Notes: generated by a model not told the origin, from the sequence alone. A stretch of DNA of 64,000 bases from UTCHB3 sp964431385 (GCA_964431385.1 CAYSJM010000013.1:1-64000), one strand, 5' to 3'. Numbered from the stretch's first letter, positions 26,317-35,670 are shown. Translations and numbers: made by a program.

Positions 26317-26972
26317 TAAAAGCGAATAAAAAGCCGTGGTTCGACCGGCTGTTTACTTTCTATCTGGAAAGATTGATGAGGAAACACTTCTCTCACTTTT
26401 ATATAACGGGTGAATTTCCTGAGATACCCGAAGATGTATCGGTGACTTTTGCTCCGAATCATTTTTCGTGGTGGGATGGTTTTTTCATTCAGAAGATTCA
26501 AAGAGAATTTTTGCCGAACAAGAATTTTCACATCCTGATGCTTTCAGATCAGTTGACGGTTTACCGCTTTTTTAACTGGATGGGGGCTTATGGTATCGAT
26601 CTCAACGATACAAAAAGCATAATAAAAACGGTTAAATATACCAGGGAACTTCTTTCCGAAAGCCGGAATCTGACCGTTATTTATCCTCAGGGAGAGATTC
26701 AGCCGTATGATTTGCGTCCTTTAAATTTGAAGGAGGGGATATCAAAATTTGTGGGAGGTCTCGGGGACAGCTCCTGTGTAATTCCTGTCGGATTTAAGGT
26801 CCAGTACGAAGAAGATAAACTCCCGTCGCTTTATTGCTCTGCGGGAAAACCTCTTTTTGCATCAGAAGTTGAAAATGACTTCAAGGGTTTTGAAGCTGCT
26901 TTCATGGGGAACTTGAAGAATCTCGACGAAAAATCGGCACAAAAAGTATTTCAAAAGGATCTTTTTAAGTGA
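26313..26972 (+). CDS. Lysophospholipid acyltransferase-like protein, probable carotenoid glycoside acyltransferase (CruD-like)
   Basis: A 219-residue PlsC-family acyltransferase. The catalytic HX4D motif is His50-FSWW-Asp55 and the acceptor-site block is YPQGEIQPYDLRPL, a variant of the usual FPEGTR. In Chlorobaculum, CruD of this superfamily acylates the glucose of a carotenoid glucoside. The overlap with crtD on one side and a glycosyltransferase on the other suggests the same job here. An ordinary phospholipid acyltransferase cannot be excluded by sequence. Confidence 0.75.
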   Translation: MIKANKKPWFDRLFTFYLERLMRKHFSHFYITGEFPEIPEDVSVTFAPNHFSWWDGFFIQKIQREFLPNKNFHILMLSDQLTVYRFFNWMGAYGIDLNDTKSIIKTVKYTRELLSESRNLTVIYPQGEIQPYDLRPLNLKEGISKFVGGLGDSSCVIPVGFKVQYEEDKLPSLYCSAGKPLFASEVENDFKGFEAAFMGNLKNLDEKSAQKVFQKDLFK

Positions 26973-28084
26973 GTGCCGAATACATTTTGTTTGGAGTTAT
27001 TACCGGATTTGCAATGATCACTTTTTGTGTGAGTTTCTACAATTTTCTTACGGCACCAATTCCCGGAAAGAATCTTAAAAATGCAATTCCGGGTAAAGAA
27101 CTTCCATTTATCTCAATTTTGATCCCTGCCAGAAATGAAGCGGAGAATATAGCAGCTTGTGTTAACAGTTGTTTACAACAAGAACATACAGATATTGAAC
27201 TGATTGTGCTGGATGACCATTCTGAGGATGATACTTCGTCGATTGTAACCGAACTGGCAACAAAAGACAGTAGAGTAAAACTTGTTAGAGGAGCAGCACT
27301 TCCTGAAGGCTGGTTGGGAAAAAACTGGGCATGTCACCAGCTATCGTTAGCAGCAAAAGGGGATTACCTGCTTTTTGTTGATGCCGATGTGATTTTAAGG
27401 AGTGATGCGGTTGGCATAGCTCTCGCTTCAGTTAAAGAGTTAAATCTTTCGATGTTTTCTGTCTTTCCGACCCAGATATTGAATAACATCGGTTCTGCAC
27501 TTGTGATACCTGTTATGAACTGGTTGTTATTAAATTTTCTGCCACTCAGACAGGTCTATCAATCAAAATCCCCGAGTCTTGTAGCTGCGAATGGTCAGTT
27601 TATTTTAATGACACGAAAGTCTTACGAAGAAACAGGTGGACACTCAAGTGTGCGGTCGAGAGTTGTGGAAGATATGGAACTTGCGCGGCTTGTAAAACGG
27701 TCGGGGCAAAAAATGATGACAGCTCTCGGTGGAGATGTGATTAAATGCAAAATGTATTCAAACCTTACTTCATCCATTAAAGGATTTACAAAGAATTTTT
27801 ATCCCGGGTTTGAAATATCTGCAATCACATTTGTTATGATGACTACTTTTTTTATTTTTGTGTACTTATTACCTTTCTTTCTTGTAATTTTTAATCCAAT
27901 TTGGTTATTTCCAATTTTGTTGATTATAATTTCAAGAATTTTTATCGGAATTTTAGGTAAAGCAAAATTATCAATAGAGATTTTTGCTCATCCAATCCAG
28001 ATGATAATAATGTATTTCACAGGTTGGCGTTCTCTTTATTTCACAAAAACTGGCATCATTGAATGGAAAGGCAGAACTTTATAA
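26969..28084 (+). CDS. Family 2 glycosyltransferase, probable carotenoid glucosyltransferase (CruC/CrtQ-like)
   Basis: A 371-residue membrane-bound GT2 enzyme. One N-terminal helix (about 3-28) precedes the catalytic domain with ILIPARNEAENIAAC, LDDHSEDDT, the metal-binding VDADVIL and the acceptor-site VEDMELARLVKRSG; two or three helices follow after residue 285. It matches the CruC/CrtQ type that attaches glucose to a carotenoid hydroxyl or acid. The GTG start overlaps the acyltransferase TGA by four bases. Its 3' end overlaps the cruF start by 22 bases. Confidence 0.8.
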   Translation: MSAEYILFGVITGFAMITFCVSFYNFLTAPIPGKNLKNAIPGKELPFISILIPARNEAENIAACVNSCLQQEHTDIELIVLDDHSEDDTSSIVTELATKDSRVKLVRGAALPEGWLGKNWACHQLSLAAKGDYLLFVDADVILRSDAVGIALASVKELNLSMFSVFPTQILNNIGSALVIPVMNWLLLNFLPLRQVYQSKSPSLVAANGQFILMTRKSYEETGGHSSVRSRVVEDMELARLVKRSGQKMMTALGGDVIKCKMYSNLTSSIKGFTKNFYPGFEISAITFVMMTTFFIFVYLLPFFLVIFNPIWLFPILLIIISRIFIGILGKAKLSIEIFAHPIQMIIMYFTGWRSLYFTKTGIIEWKGRTL

Positions 28085-28713
28085 AGAAATATGGCGCAGT
28101 TCTTCTGCTCGCCCTATTCTATTCTGTTGGTATTCTCGGGCATTCCCTCGAGAATTTCCTCCCTTTGATGAAAGACCTGACCCCATATACCCTCCTTCTT
28201 TCGGTTGCTTTTGTAATCTATATGACCAGGAGCGACTGGAATATTAAAGTAATAATCTGGGCAGTCGCAACTTTTATTCTCACCTTTTCCTTGGAAGTGA
28301 CCGGAGTTGCCACGGGAACAGTATTTGGTAACTACACTTATGGCGATGTACTCGGTCCCAAACTTTTTGATGTTCCAGTTTTAATCGGCGTCAACTGGGT
28401 CATTATAATCTATGCTATAGTCGCAATTTTAACTAAAGCGACTTCAAATGTTGCACAGTTTGTCTTTTTAGCAGCTACAGCAACTGTTGCTTTCGATTTT
28501 GTGATGGAGCCGATAGCGATGCACTTGGGATACTGGAACTGGGAACACGGAAAAATCCCGTTTCAAAATTATGTCGCCTGGTTCGTAATCGCTTCAATCA
28601 GTTCGTTGGGTTATTATTTCCTCAAGCAAAAGCCCAAACATGATCTGCCAATTTTCCTTGTTTTGATACAATTCCTCTTTTTCCTTTTACTTGAAATTAT
28701 CCTCATTAAATAG
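28063..28713 (+). CDS. cruF: Carotenoid 1,2-hydratase, CruF family
   Basis: A 216-residue integral membrane protein with seven predicted helices and the CruF/DUF422 signature: TFSLEVTGVATGTVFGNYTY near residue 80, PVLIGVNWVIIIYA and DFVMEPIAMHLGYWNWE. CruF adds water to the psi-end of gamma-carotene or lycopene, giving the 1'-hydroxyl that a glycosyltransferase can use. It starts inside the glycosyltransferase gene and its stop TAG abuts the next ATG. Confidence 0.88.
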   Translation: MERQNFIKKYGAVLLLALFYSVGILGHSLENFLPLMKDLTPYTLLLSVAFVIYMTRSDWNIKVIIWAVATFILTFSLEVTGVATGTVFGNYTYGDVLGPKLFDVPVLIGVNWVIIIYAIVAILTKATSNVAQFVFLAATATVAFDFVMEPIAMHLGYWNWEHGKIPFQNYVAWFVIASISSLGYYFLKQKPKHDLPIFLVLIQFLFFLLLEIILIK

Positions 28714-29433
28714 ATGCCTCAAAAAGGAATTGTAATCGCACTCCTGATTATTCTGCTTTGGGGGTCACATCTCGCTTATATTCTGTTTAATGTTCCTGTG
28801 GATCCTGCATCCCCGCTTTTTTATTTTCATTTACTACTCCAATCTTATTTATATACCGGTCTGTTTATTACCGGGCATGACGCGATGCACGGGACGGTTA
28901 GCAGCAACAAATTGATCAACAAAGTTATTGGATACACGGCGACATTTTTATTTGCGGGGATGTCATATAATCGGCTGGTTACCCATCATTTTGATCATCA
29001 CCGGTTTCCCGGAAGCGAGAGGGATCCTGATTTTAATGTAAAGTCACAGAATTTTTTGGTTTGGTGGTTAACATTTATGAAGAGATATACCACTATATGG
29101 CAAATAATTGTGATGGCAGCAGGATATAATATTTTAAAGATTTGGTTTCCGGAGACGAGCATTATCCTCTTTTGGGTGGTGCCTGCATTTCTTGGTACAC
29201 TTCAACTGTTTTATTTTGGGACTTACCTGCCACACAAATATCCACACACCGAAGAAATGAAGCCACACAATGCACGCTCACAGGTGAAAAATCACATTCG
29301 TGCGATGGTCAGTTGCTATTTTTTTGGATACCACTATGAGCACCACAGTTATCCTGCCGTGCCTTGGTGGCGTCTTTATAAAATCAGAGAGAAAGGTCTC
29401 TCAAAAGAGGAAATTTTGAGCCACCGCCATTAA
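28714..29433 (+). CDS. crtW: Carotenoid 4-ketolase, CrtW type
   Basis: A 239-residue membrane di-iron enzyme of the fatty-acid-hydroxylase-like class. Histidine boxes are TGHDAMHGT near residue 53, THHFDHHRFPG near 92 and GYHYEHHSYPAVPWWRLYKI near the C-terminus, the last being a CrtW hallmark. It would oxidise C-4 of a beta-ionone ring to a ketone. It begins directly after the cruF stop and ends the operon. A generic fatty acid desaturase is less likely, given the PWWRLY motif and the context. Confidence 0.85.
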   Translation: MPQKGIVIALLIILLWGSHLAYILFNVPVDPASPLFYFHLLLQSYLYTGLFITGHDAMHGTVSSNKLINKVIGYTATFLFAGMSYNRLVTHHFDHHRFPGSERDPDFNVKSQNFLVWWLTFMKRYTTIWQIIVMAAGYNILKIWFPETSIILFWVVPAFLGTLQLFYFGTYLPHKYPHTEEMKPHNARSQVKNHIRAMVSCYFFGYHYEHHSYPAVPWWRLYKIREKGLSKEEILSHRH

Positions 29434-29448
29434 TTTGGCTAACTTTAT

Positions 29449-30885
29449 TTATCTCTCCATGAACCAGAATGCCTCGGGTTCTGAAATTGGAACATCCTTC
29501 GAAATTGAAATCACCTCATCCACATAATCAGGTTGCCTCATCCCCACCAAAACCGAAGAGACATAAGGAAGAGAAGCCGTCAATAATAATGATTTACTGC
29601 TCAACGAATTTCCTCTTAGAGTCTGAGGGAGATAATTGTTTAACATTCCGTGAACCTTCATATTGTTCATGTTATATTTTGCAATAACAATCGTTTTTAA
29701 TATCAGAAGGAATTTTTGAATTTCGGCAAGAAAGTTTTGAGCCAATTCACCGATCATTGATGGAATTGTTTCGTTTTCAATAACATTCGATTTAATTATT
29801 CTGATTCTTGGATTCACATAAAATTCAACAAGGTCATTTAATGAAACAGGGTTGTCAAGGTCATCAAAATTTTTCATCAGGAACTTTGCAATCCCAAAGG
29901 AGTCCTTAATATCCTGGAATTTTTCATAGCCCATGCGGGTCTGCCTTTTTAATTCATGCAGAATACTCTCAACGAGTGAATCAACATTTCTGAAACTATG
30001 CTGAAGGTCTTTAAGGTTGAAACTCCCGTCCATTCTAAAATCAGTCAATCTCTCAATTCTATTATTCACGATAGCATTTAAAGGTCGATTTACTATCACA
30101 CCGAGCCCGGCTTTTGCAGCAAGTTTTATTACACTTTTCCCATTTTCAGCCTGATTAACGAGCGTCAGACTATCTTTTTCGATTAAATTTAGAGGGAGCT
30201 GAATAACAGAAACGCCAGCATCGTTTTTCCCTTTGGGAGATATTTTTAATATTTCCTCGAGAGAAGTGAAGTGGCGGTGAAAACTTTGCTGTCCAAAAGT
30301 ATTTGAAGAGATGCCATAACTCCTTATTCGTCCGGCTTTAATTTCTTCCTCAAGATGTTCGAAGGAGGCTCTTAGTCTTCCATAATATTCTTTCCGGAGT
30401 TTTCCCTGGTCTCTCTCGGTGGAATACATCAAAAAATATTCAGGGTTATGAAGGAAGAAGACATCGAGATAACCGCAGTCCAGCCTTTTAAGAGATTCTG
30501 AAATCTGATCTTTTATAAATTCGGGATGAATGCAGTGTTTTAGATCAGGTGAGCAATTTATGATATCGGGATATGGGGCACCTTTCAGCTCTCGTCTTCT
30601 GACAGTTTCAAGGTTTTTCCCTTGAATGTATCCCGCCTTGGAGGAGATAATGAAGTTTCCTCGTTTATAGTCGGAAGAAATTTCTATATCTTTCAACACT
30701 TCACCAACGAGCAGCTCGCTGTTACCATCGGAATAGTTAGTGGAAGTATCGATAAAATTGACTCCGGAGACCAGAGCTTTTCTTAAAGAATCAGCGTGGG
30801 AGCGGACTCTTTTATCAATACGGTAGCCTCCAAACCCAAAAATAGAGACTTCCATACCGGTTTTTCCTAAAATTCGCTTCTGCAT
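29449..30885 (-). CDS. Aldo/keto reductase with long C-terminal extension
   Basis: A 478-residue protein. Residues 1 to about 290 follow the aldo/keto reductase barrel: LGKTGMEVSIFGFGGYRI, the FIDTSTNYSDGNSELLVGEVL block with the catalytic Asp and Tyr, a Lys in SSKAGYIQG and a His in FFLHNPEYF. The remaining 180 residues are unusually long for the family and largely helical, ending SSVLVGMRQPDYVDEVI, which is the normal barrel end. The extra material is therefore an insertion before the last strand and cofactor loop. Substrate is unknown. It is convergent with crtW. Confidence 0.78.
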   Translation of the reverse strand: MQKRILGKTGMEVSIFGFGGYRIDKRVRSHADSLRKALVSGVNFIDTSTNYSDGNSELLVGEVLKDIEISSDYKRGNFIISSKAGYIQGKNLETVRRRELKGAPYPDIINCSPDLKHCIHPEFIKDQISESLKRLDCGYLDVFFLHNPEYFLMYSTERDQGKLRKEYYGRLRASFEHLEEEIKAGRIRSYGISSNTFGQQSFHRHFTSLEEILKISPKGKNDAGVSVIQLPLNLIEKDSLTLVNQAENGKSVIKLAAKAGLGVIVNRPLNAIVNNRIERLTDFRMDGSFNLKDLQHSFRNVDSLVESILHELKRQTRMGYEKFQDIKDSFGIAKFLMKNFDDLDNPVSLNDLVEFYVNPRIRIIKSNVIENETIPSMIGELAQNFLAEIQKFLLILKTIVIAKYNMNNMKVHGMLNNYLPQTLRGNSLSSKSLLLTASLPYVSSVLVGMRQPDYVDEVISISKDVPISEPEAFWFMER

Positions 30886-31040
30886 ATTATTTCCTTATAC
30901 GGGCAATTATTGGAATTCAAATATAATAAATAATTTGCTAATATGTGATTTGAATTGGTGACGAAATTTTAAACAAATAGAGTTTTGGTTTTGGTGTAAA
31001 TTTAAATTGTGAAGCATTTAATTACCATAAGTGAGAAAAA

Positions 31041-31505
31041 ATGATCAAAAAATATCTTTTCGCATTTGTTCTCCTGGTTTCAATTCCGGGATTTGGACAA
31101 TATCTTTCGTTCTCCGAAATGAACAAAATACTCGATTTTGGAAAAGACACTTCAGGGATAGATTTATATATGATGGGAAAAGGATTTTTATTAAATACCC
31201 AATCGTCTGATACGAATGGTTTTAGTATCATATACGAATCACTTTTTGACGGTGATGACTATTTTGTTGGACTTTTTGAAGACCATCAAAATAATCTGTT
31301 CACTGTAATCGAATATACAAAGAGCCATGGTCGATGGGAAGTTTACATAAATGGGGCAAAAGAGAACGGCTTTGTCTTTTCAGGGATGAAAAAACCTGCG
31401 GAGGACTCAACTTATTTCACTTACTTAAAGGAGGAGTTACTCTTGGGGTTATTGGTGAAAAAAAATGAGGATGGCGTTAAGTATCAGTTCTCTTTCACAC
31501 GATAA
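31041..31505 (+). CDS. Secreted protein, function unknown
   Basis: A 154-residue protein with a clear signal peptide (LFAFVLLVSIPGFGQ, cleavage after residue 19-20). The mature part has alternating hydrophobic residues and aromatic pairs, suggesting beta strands, but I recognise no family. It stands alone, divergent from the aldo/keto reductase and convergent with the CDF transporter gene. Confidence 0.6.
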   Translation: MIKKYLFAFVLLVSIPGFGQYLSFSEMNKILDFGKDTSGIDLYMMGKGFLLNTQSSDTNGFSIIYESLFDGDDYFVGLFEDHQNNLFTVIEYTKSHGRWEVYINGAKENGFVFSGMKKPAEDSTYFTYLKEELLLGLLVKKNEDGVKYQFSFTR

Positions 31506-31527
31506 AAAGGTTCGCTTGCCACCCACA

Positions 31528-32448
31528 TCAGACAACTGATTTATTATCACACTTATTACACTCAAATTGTAGGGTAGTGTGGTTTATTTCAAACTTATCG
31601 TGAAGTAAGTGCTCAATTATTCTTTGCATCTCCGTGCTTTCACCTACTGTCATGTCATTTACTTCGATGTGAGCTTCAAAATGAGTGTCATGATCGTTAA
31701 GCCTCCAGATATGTACATGATGGATGTTCAGAACGGGTGGCAATCCCTCGAGAACACTCTTTATTTCAGTAATGTCGATATCAGCAGGCGACGACATCAT
31801 TACCATATCCACCGCCTCTTTCACGATCTTGAAAGTTTCGTTAAGGATATAGAGTGAGATAAGAATGGTAAGTACGGGATCGATCCAGGTGACCTGGAAA
31901 AAGATGATGAAAACAGCCCCGATTATCACCGCTACACTCGAGATTGTATCACTTAAAAGATGAAAATATGCAGAACGGATGTTGATATTGTCTTTCGAAC
32001 CGGATTTCAGGAGGAGAATTCCGGCAAAATTAGCAAACAATCCGACTGTTGCGACCACAAGCATGAGAGTGCCTTTAATAGGTTCAGGATTTCCAAACCT
32101 CTCGATAGCCTCTTTTATCAAGAAAAAACTAATTATTATCAAACTACTCGCATTAAAAATTGCAGCCAGCACTTCCGCCCGTTTCATCCCGAAAGTATAT
32201 TTTAGTGATTTTGGTTTTTTGCTCAGTCTCATCGCAATAAATGTAATGATAATGGCAATTCCATCACTTAGATTGTGCAGAGCATCTGAGAGGAGAGCAA
32301 GGCTTCCCGAAATAATCCCACCCGCAACCTGCACTATGGTAATAAGAAAGTTTAATCCTATCGTAATGATAAGGTTTTTTTCAGAAGTGGTACCTGCAGA
32401 ACCGTGGTGGTGTGAATGACTGTGGGAATGATGGTGATTATGCGACAT
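31528..32448 (-). CDS. Cation diffusion facilitator, CzcD/ZitB type
   Basis: A 306-residue inner-membrane metal/proton antiporter. The N-terminus is a His-rich stretch (residues 3-15), then six helices carry the metal-site residues in SDALHNLSDG and HLLSDTISS, and a cytoplasmic domain of about 95 residues contains HHVHIWRLNDHDTHFEAHIEV. It should export Zn2+ or a similar divalent cation. It stands alone; no metal-responsive regulator is adjacent. Confidence 0.92.
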   Translation of the reverse strand: MSHNHHHSHSHSHHHGSAGTTSEKNLIITIGLNFLITIVQVAGGIISGSLALLSDALHNLSDGIAIIITFIAMRLSKKPKSLKYTFGMKRAEVLAAIFNASSLIIISFFLIKEAIERFGNPEPIKGTLMLVVATVGLFANFAGILLLKSGSKDNINIRSAYFHLLSDTISSVAVIIGAVFIIFFQVTWIDPVLTILISLYILNETFKIVKEAVDMVMMSSPADIDITEIKSVLEGLPPVLNIHHVHIWRLNDHDTHFEAHIEVNDMTVGESTEMQRIIEHLLHDKFEINHTTLQFECNKCDNKSVV

Positions 32449-32608
32449 TATGGCTTCTTTTGATAATTTTTAAGTGAATTCAGCATCTTGGCTTATTGGT
32501 ATTCCTAAAAGTAACGGGCACAATTTAAGCAATTTTGGGAAAAGAAAGCACAATCACTGAAATTATAAAACCTGTAATCGTACCTAATTTGTGACAAATT
32601 TGCGAATT

Positions 32609-34840
32609 TTATTTCAGCAGCAGCATTTTGATACTTCTTCTTTGTCCGGCAAAAGTGACATTTAAAATATAAACACCTGATGGGAGTTGAGAACCGTCAA
32701 ATTTGATTATATGTTGTCCTTGTGTAACAAACTCGGGCTGTTGAGAATTTACAAGTTCACCCATAATGTTATAAACTGAAACTTTCACTATTCCGGATTC
32801 AGGCAGAAAATAACTGATACTGGTGGAAGGATTAAAAGGATTTGGCCAGTTCTGAGAAAGCTCAAATTCAACCGGGATTTGGGAGAAGGGATTAATTTCT
32901 TTGACATCCAGAGGCTGTCCTCCCAGATTATTAGTGACGAACAAATCATAGCTGGTCGCCAGAAAGATTTTATTCGAGTCGGTAACGCTTAAAAATCGCG
33001 GGATATAAGTGTTATCTATCCAGTAAACTCCCAACCAGTTTATACCCCCGTTTGTTGTGACTCTAAAAGGGTATGGATTGCTGGTCGCCAGGATTACATA
33101 ACCGGTATCCTTTGAGATGAAGTCAGCATCGATGATATCATTCGCGTCACTAAAGAGACGGGAGTGCCAATTTTTCCCGCTGTTTGTGGTTTTATAAATA
33201 GTTCTATCCACTTCGACAAATACCGTTGAGTCATTAAAACTTTTGATTATCCTGTAATTGCTCGGTACTTCGATGAGAGCCGGTTGGTTGAACATTGGAA
33301 TTCCTTGCCAGCTTCTTCCTCCGTTGGTAATTCTAATCACATTCCCTTTTAATGTCCCAAATCCGGTGGAATCGTTGTGCATATAAATACTGTTAAGATA
33401 ATACCCGTTTTCATAGCGATTGATTAATTCCCATGTTCGACCGTTATTTGTACTCTTCCAAAGGTTTGAAGCGGTAAAACTGCCTTGGACCGAATCAGCG
33501 GCAAGGAATATTGTTGAGTCACCATACTTGTAAAGATATCGCGGTAATCGTGAACCTGAGTTAGAGCTAAAAATGGTGGTGTACCCTGTTTCAGGGGTAA
33601 ATCTCATTACTTTTTTTTGCCCCTGATTTACAAACAGAACGGAGTTACGGCTCTCAGGATATATACTTCCTGTGAATCCGTTAAATGGTTCAATAGGTGC
33701 CTTTGCACTCCAGGTTAAACCGCCGTCAGAAGTGGATGTGAAAAAAGTCTGTAGCGAACCCCTATAAATAAGTTGCCCTTCAAGGCTGTTAAAAAATTTA
33801 AGGCTATAAATCCGGTCAACAAAGTTGGGTTCAACAGGGGTAAAAGTATGTCCTCCGTCATTTGAGACCGAGATATTGTCAAGTGTATCCTGGTATGTAA
33901 CGGCAATCACTTTCGAACTGGAGGCAAATGAGAGATCGTCGAGCCGGGCACCGGCAGCAAATTGATGCAGCACTTCATAACTCGAAAAGTAGTTCCTGTA
34001 GAGACGAAGTTGTAAAGTTGTGGGCGTATAAACATAAACCGAGTCAGGGGAGGTCATGTGAAAAATTCTCAATACATCCGTCGAGGTGTGTATCTGAGAC
34101 CATGTTATACCTGAATTCGTAGTTTTAAACACTGCATTACCGGATGAATAAAATCCGTTACCGTTACCCCACAAGCAGGCGATATCATCAGTATCACTTC
34201 GTGGAAGAACCTGACTCGACCAGGTTGTGCCTGCATCGGTAGAAGTGAGTAGATCGACACCATTTCGTGCGATCATGTTGCCGTTTGGAAAGATTGCAAT
34301 TGCCACATATCCGGTGGAATTCGTCGGCATATTTGCTTCATTCCAAGTGTTTCCCGAATCAAGAGTGAAATGTACTTTTCCCATTGAGCAGTAGATTCCC
34401 TCCTTTAGCGAAGAAAACACCATACGGGAAGAATATTCTCCCGGTAGAACACTCCATGTATCACCTGTATCTTTGGAGACAAAATGGTTTTGTTGCCCCT
34501 TCATGTAAATGGTGGAAGGGTTGATTAGTTGAATTTTACGAATTGACTCTAATTGTTGTGCGACCGGAGGGGTAAATGGTTTATAATAAACTGTTTCCCA
34601 TCCATCACGGGATAAAATCAATTCAGGTGATATTCCGGCAGCAACATATAGAGTCGTATCCCAGGATGAAGTTGAGAAGATAGAGTAATTTTTAAGTTTA
34701 GTGAATAATCTGGTGTACTGGGCATCTGCCGTAACTGTCAATAATAAGAATAACAAAAGAAAAGTTTTTGCTGTTCTAAAAACTTTTCTCAATAAGAGTA
34801 CTTTTAAGTTTTTCTGTCTTTTCTGCAATTTCCCGTTCAT
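32609..34840 (-). CDS. Surface-exported Ycf48/BNR-like beta-propeller protein with T9SS sorting domain
   Basis: A 743-residue exported protein. After a basic N-terminus and a hydrophobic signal core (about residues 26-38) come many BNR/Ycf48-type repeats recognisable by STNNGRTW, TTNSGITW, TSDGGLTW and similar words, forming one or two propellers. A proline-rich join leads to the C-terminal type A sorting domain with the WPNPFNPSTSISYFL motif at about 665-680. The role is probably adhesion or carbohydrate binding at the surface, but no ligand can be named. The ATG at 34840 is preceded by GGGAGATATA. Confidence 0.85.
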   Translation of the reverse strand: MNGKLQKRQKNLKVLLLRKVFRTAKTFLLLFLLLTVTADAQYTRLFTKLKNYSIFSTSSWDTTLYVAAGISPELILSRDGWETVYYKPFTPPVAQQLESIRKIQLINPSTIYMKGQQNHFVSKDTGDTWSVLPGEYSSRMVFSSLKEGIYCSMGKVHFTLDSGNTWNEANMPTNSTGYVAIAIFPNGNMIARNGVDLLTSTDAGTTWSSQVLPRSDTDDIACLWGNGNGFYSSGNAVFKTTNSGITWSQIHTSTDVLRIFHMTSPDSVYVYTPTTLQLRLYRNYFSSYEVLHQFAAGARLDDLSFASSSKVIAVTYQDTLDNISVSNDGGHTFTPVEPNFVDRIYSLKFFNSLEGQLIYRGSLQTFFTSTSDGGLTWSAKAPIEPFNGFTGSIYPESRNSVLFVNQGQKKVMRFTPETGYTTIFSSNSGSRLPRYLYKYGDSTIFLAADSVQGSFTASNLWKSTNNGRTWELINRYENGYYLNSIYMHNDSTGFGTLKGNVIRITNGGRSWQGIPMFNQPALIEVPSNYRIIKSFNDSTVFVEVDRTIYKTTNSGKNWHSRLFSDANDIIDADFISKDTGYVILATSNPYPFRVTTNGGINWLGVYWIDNTYIPRFLSVTDSNKIFLATSYDLFVTNNLGGQPLDVKEINPFSQIPVEFELSQNWPNPFNPSTSISYFLPESGIVKVSVYNIMGELVNSQQPEFVTQGQHIIKFDGSQLPSGVYILNVTFAGQRRSIKMLLLK

Positions 34841-34910
34841 TATATCTCCCAATAAAAAAAAATTCTCCTATAAATTAAAATAATTCTCGATCAATAGCAA
34901 ATCCCTCGAT

Positions 34911-34951
34911 TTTGCCATTACGGAAAGCCCCCGTTTTCCGTAATTTGCAAA
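34911..34951. promoter_or_regulatory. Long palindrome between divergent genes
   Basis: ATTACGGAAA at 34918-34927 and TTTCCGTAAT at 34935-34944 form a perfect 10-bp inverted repeat with a 7-base centre; TTTGC and GCAAA extend it to both sides after a two-base mismatch. It lies 30-70 bases before the DUF4159 start and 71-111 bases before the propeller gene. It may be an operator or a repeat element. Confidence 0.5.
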
Positions 34952-34980
34952 GATAAAAGTCAAAGTTTACTCTACCGTAT

Positions 34981-35670
34981 ATGATTAAAACCTTCGAAAA
35001 AAGAAAAACTATATTGAAACCCGTATTATTTCTCTGTTTGCTAATGTTGTTTGTCATCCCGACTTTTGCCCAGCCCGGTGATTTCAGAATGGCGAGGGTA
35101 AAGTATTCAGGCGGGAGTGACTGGTATAATGATCAGTCTTCTGACATTAATTTGCTGAAGTTTTTGAAAGCGAACACAAATCTGAAGGTGAATCCTGAGT
35201 ACCGGTTTGCTGACCTTGCTACTGAAGATATATTCAGCTATCCTTTCCTGTTTATGACGGGACACGGAAACATTGCCCTGACTGATCAGGAGATTAGTAA
35301 CCTGAGGAAATATTTGGAGAATGGTGGTTTCCTCTATGTTGACGACGATTACGGATTTGATAAAGGATTCAGGAGGGAAATAAAGAGAGTTTTCCCCGGT
35401 CAGGAATTAAAAGAAATTCCATTCAATCACAAAATTTACAATATAAAATACCGTTTTCCCGACGGTCCTCCAAAAACCCACAAGCATGATGAGAAACCAC
35501 CTCAGGGATTTGGTTTGTTTATCGGTGACAGGATGGTTCTATATTACACCTATGAGAGTAATCCAAGTGACGGATGGGCGGATGCGGATGTTCATAATGA
35601 TCCTGAGGAGAAAAGAATTGAAGCCCTGCAATTCGGAACAAATATTGTACTGTTTGCACTAACGCAATAA
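34981..35670 (+). CDS. DUF4159 domain secreted protein
   Basis: A 229-residue protein with a signal peptide (hydrophobic residues 14-28, cleavage after FAQ) and a full DUF4159 domain: ARVKYSGGSDWYND, FLFMTGHGNIALTDQE, GGFLYVDDDYGFDKGF and the C-terminal FGTNIVLFALT. The fold is related to class I glutamine amidotransferase-like domains but no catalytic triad is evident. In related genomes DUF4159 genes lie with MoxR, DUF58, vWA and DUF4175 genes; here only the DUF4175 gene is near, 4.5 kb downstream. Confidence 0.88.
   Translation: MIKTFEKRKTILKPVLFLCLLMLFVIPTFAQPGDFRMARVKYSGGSDWYNDQSSDINLLKFLKANTNLKVNPEYRFADLATEDIFSYPFLFMTGHGNIALTDQEISNLRKYLENGGFLYVDDDYGFDKGFRREIKRVFPGQELKEIPFNHKIYNIKYRFPDGPPKTHKHDEKPPQGFGLFIGDRMVLYYTYESNPSDGWADADVHNDPEEKRIEALQFGTNIVLFALTQ

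Noticed and set aside
28714..29433. Fatty acid desaturase identity for the last crt gene
   Set aside because: The His boxes are shared, but GHDAMHGT and the EHH...PWWRLY ending, plus the operon, favour the CrtW ketolase.
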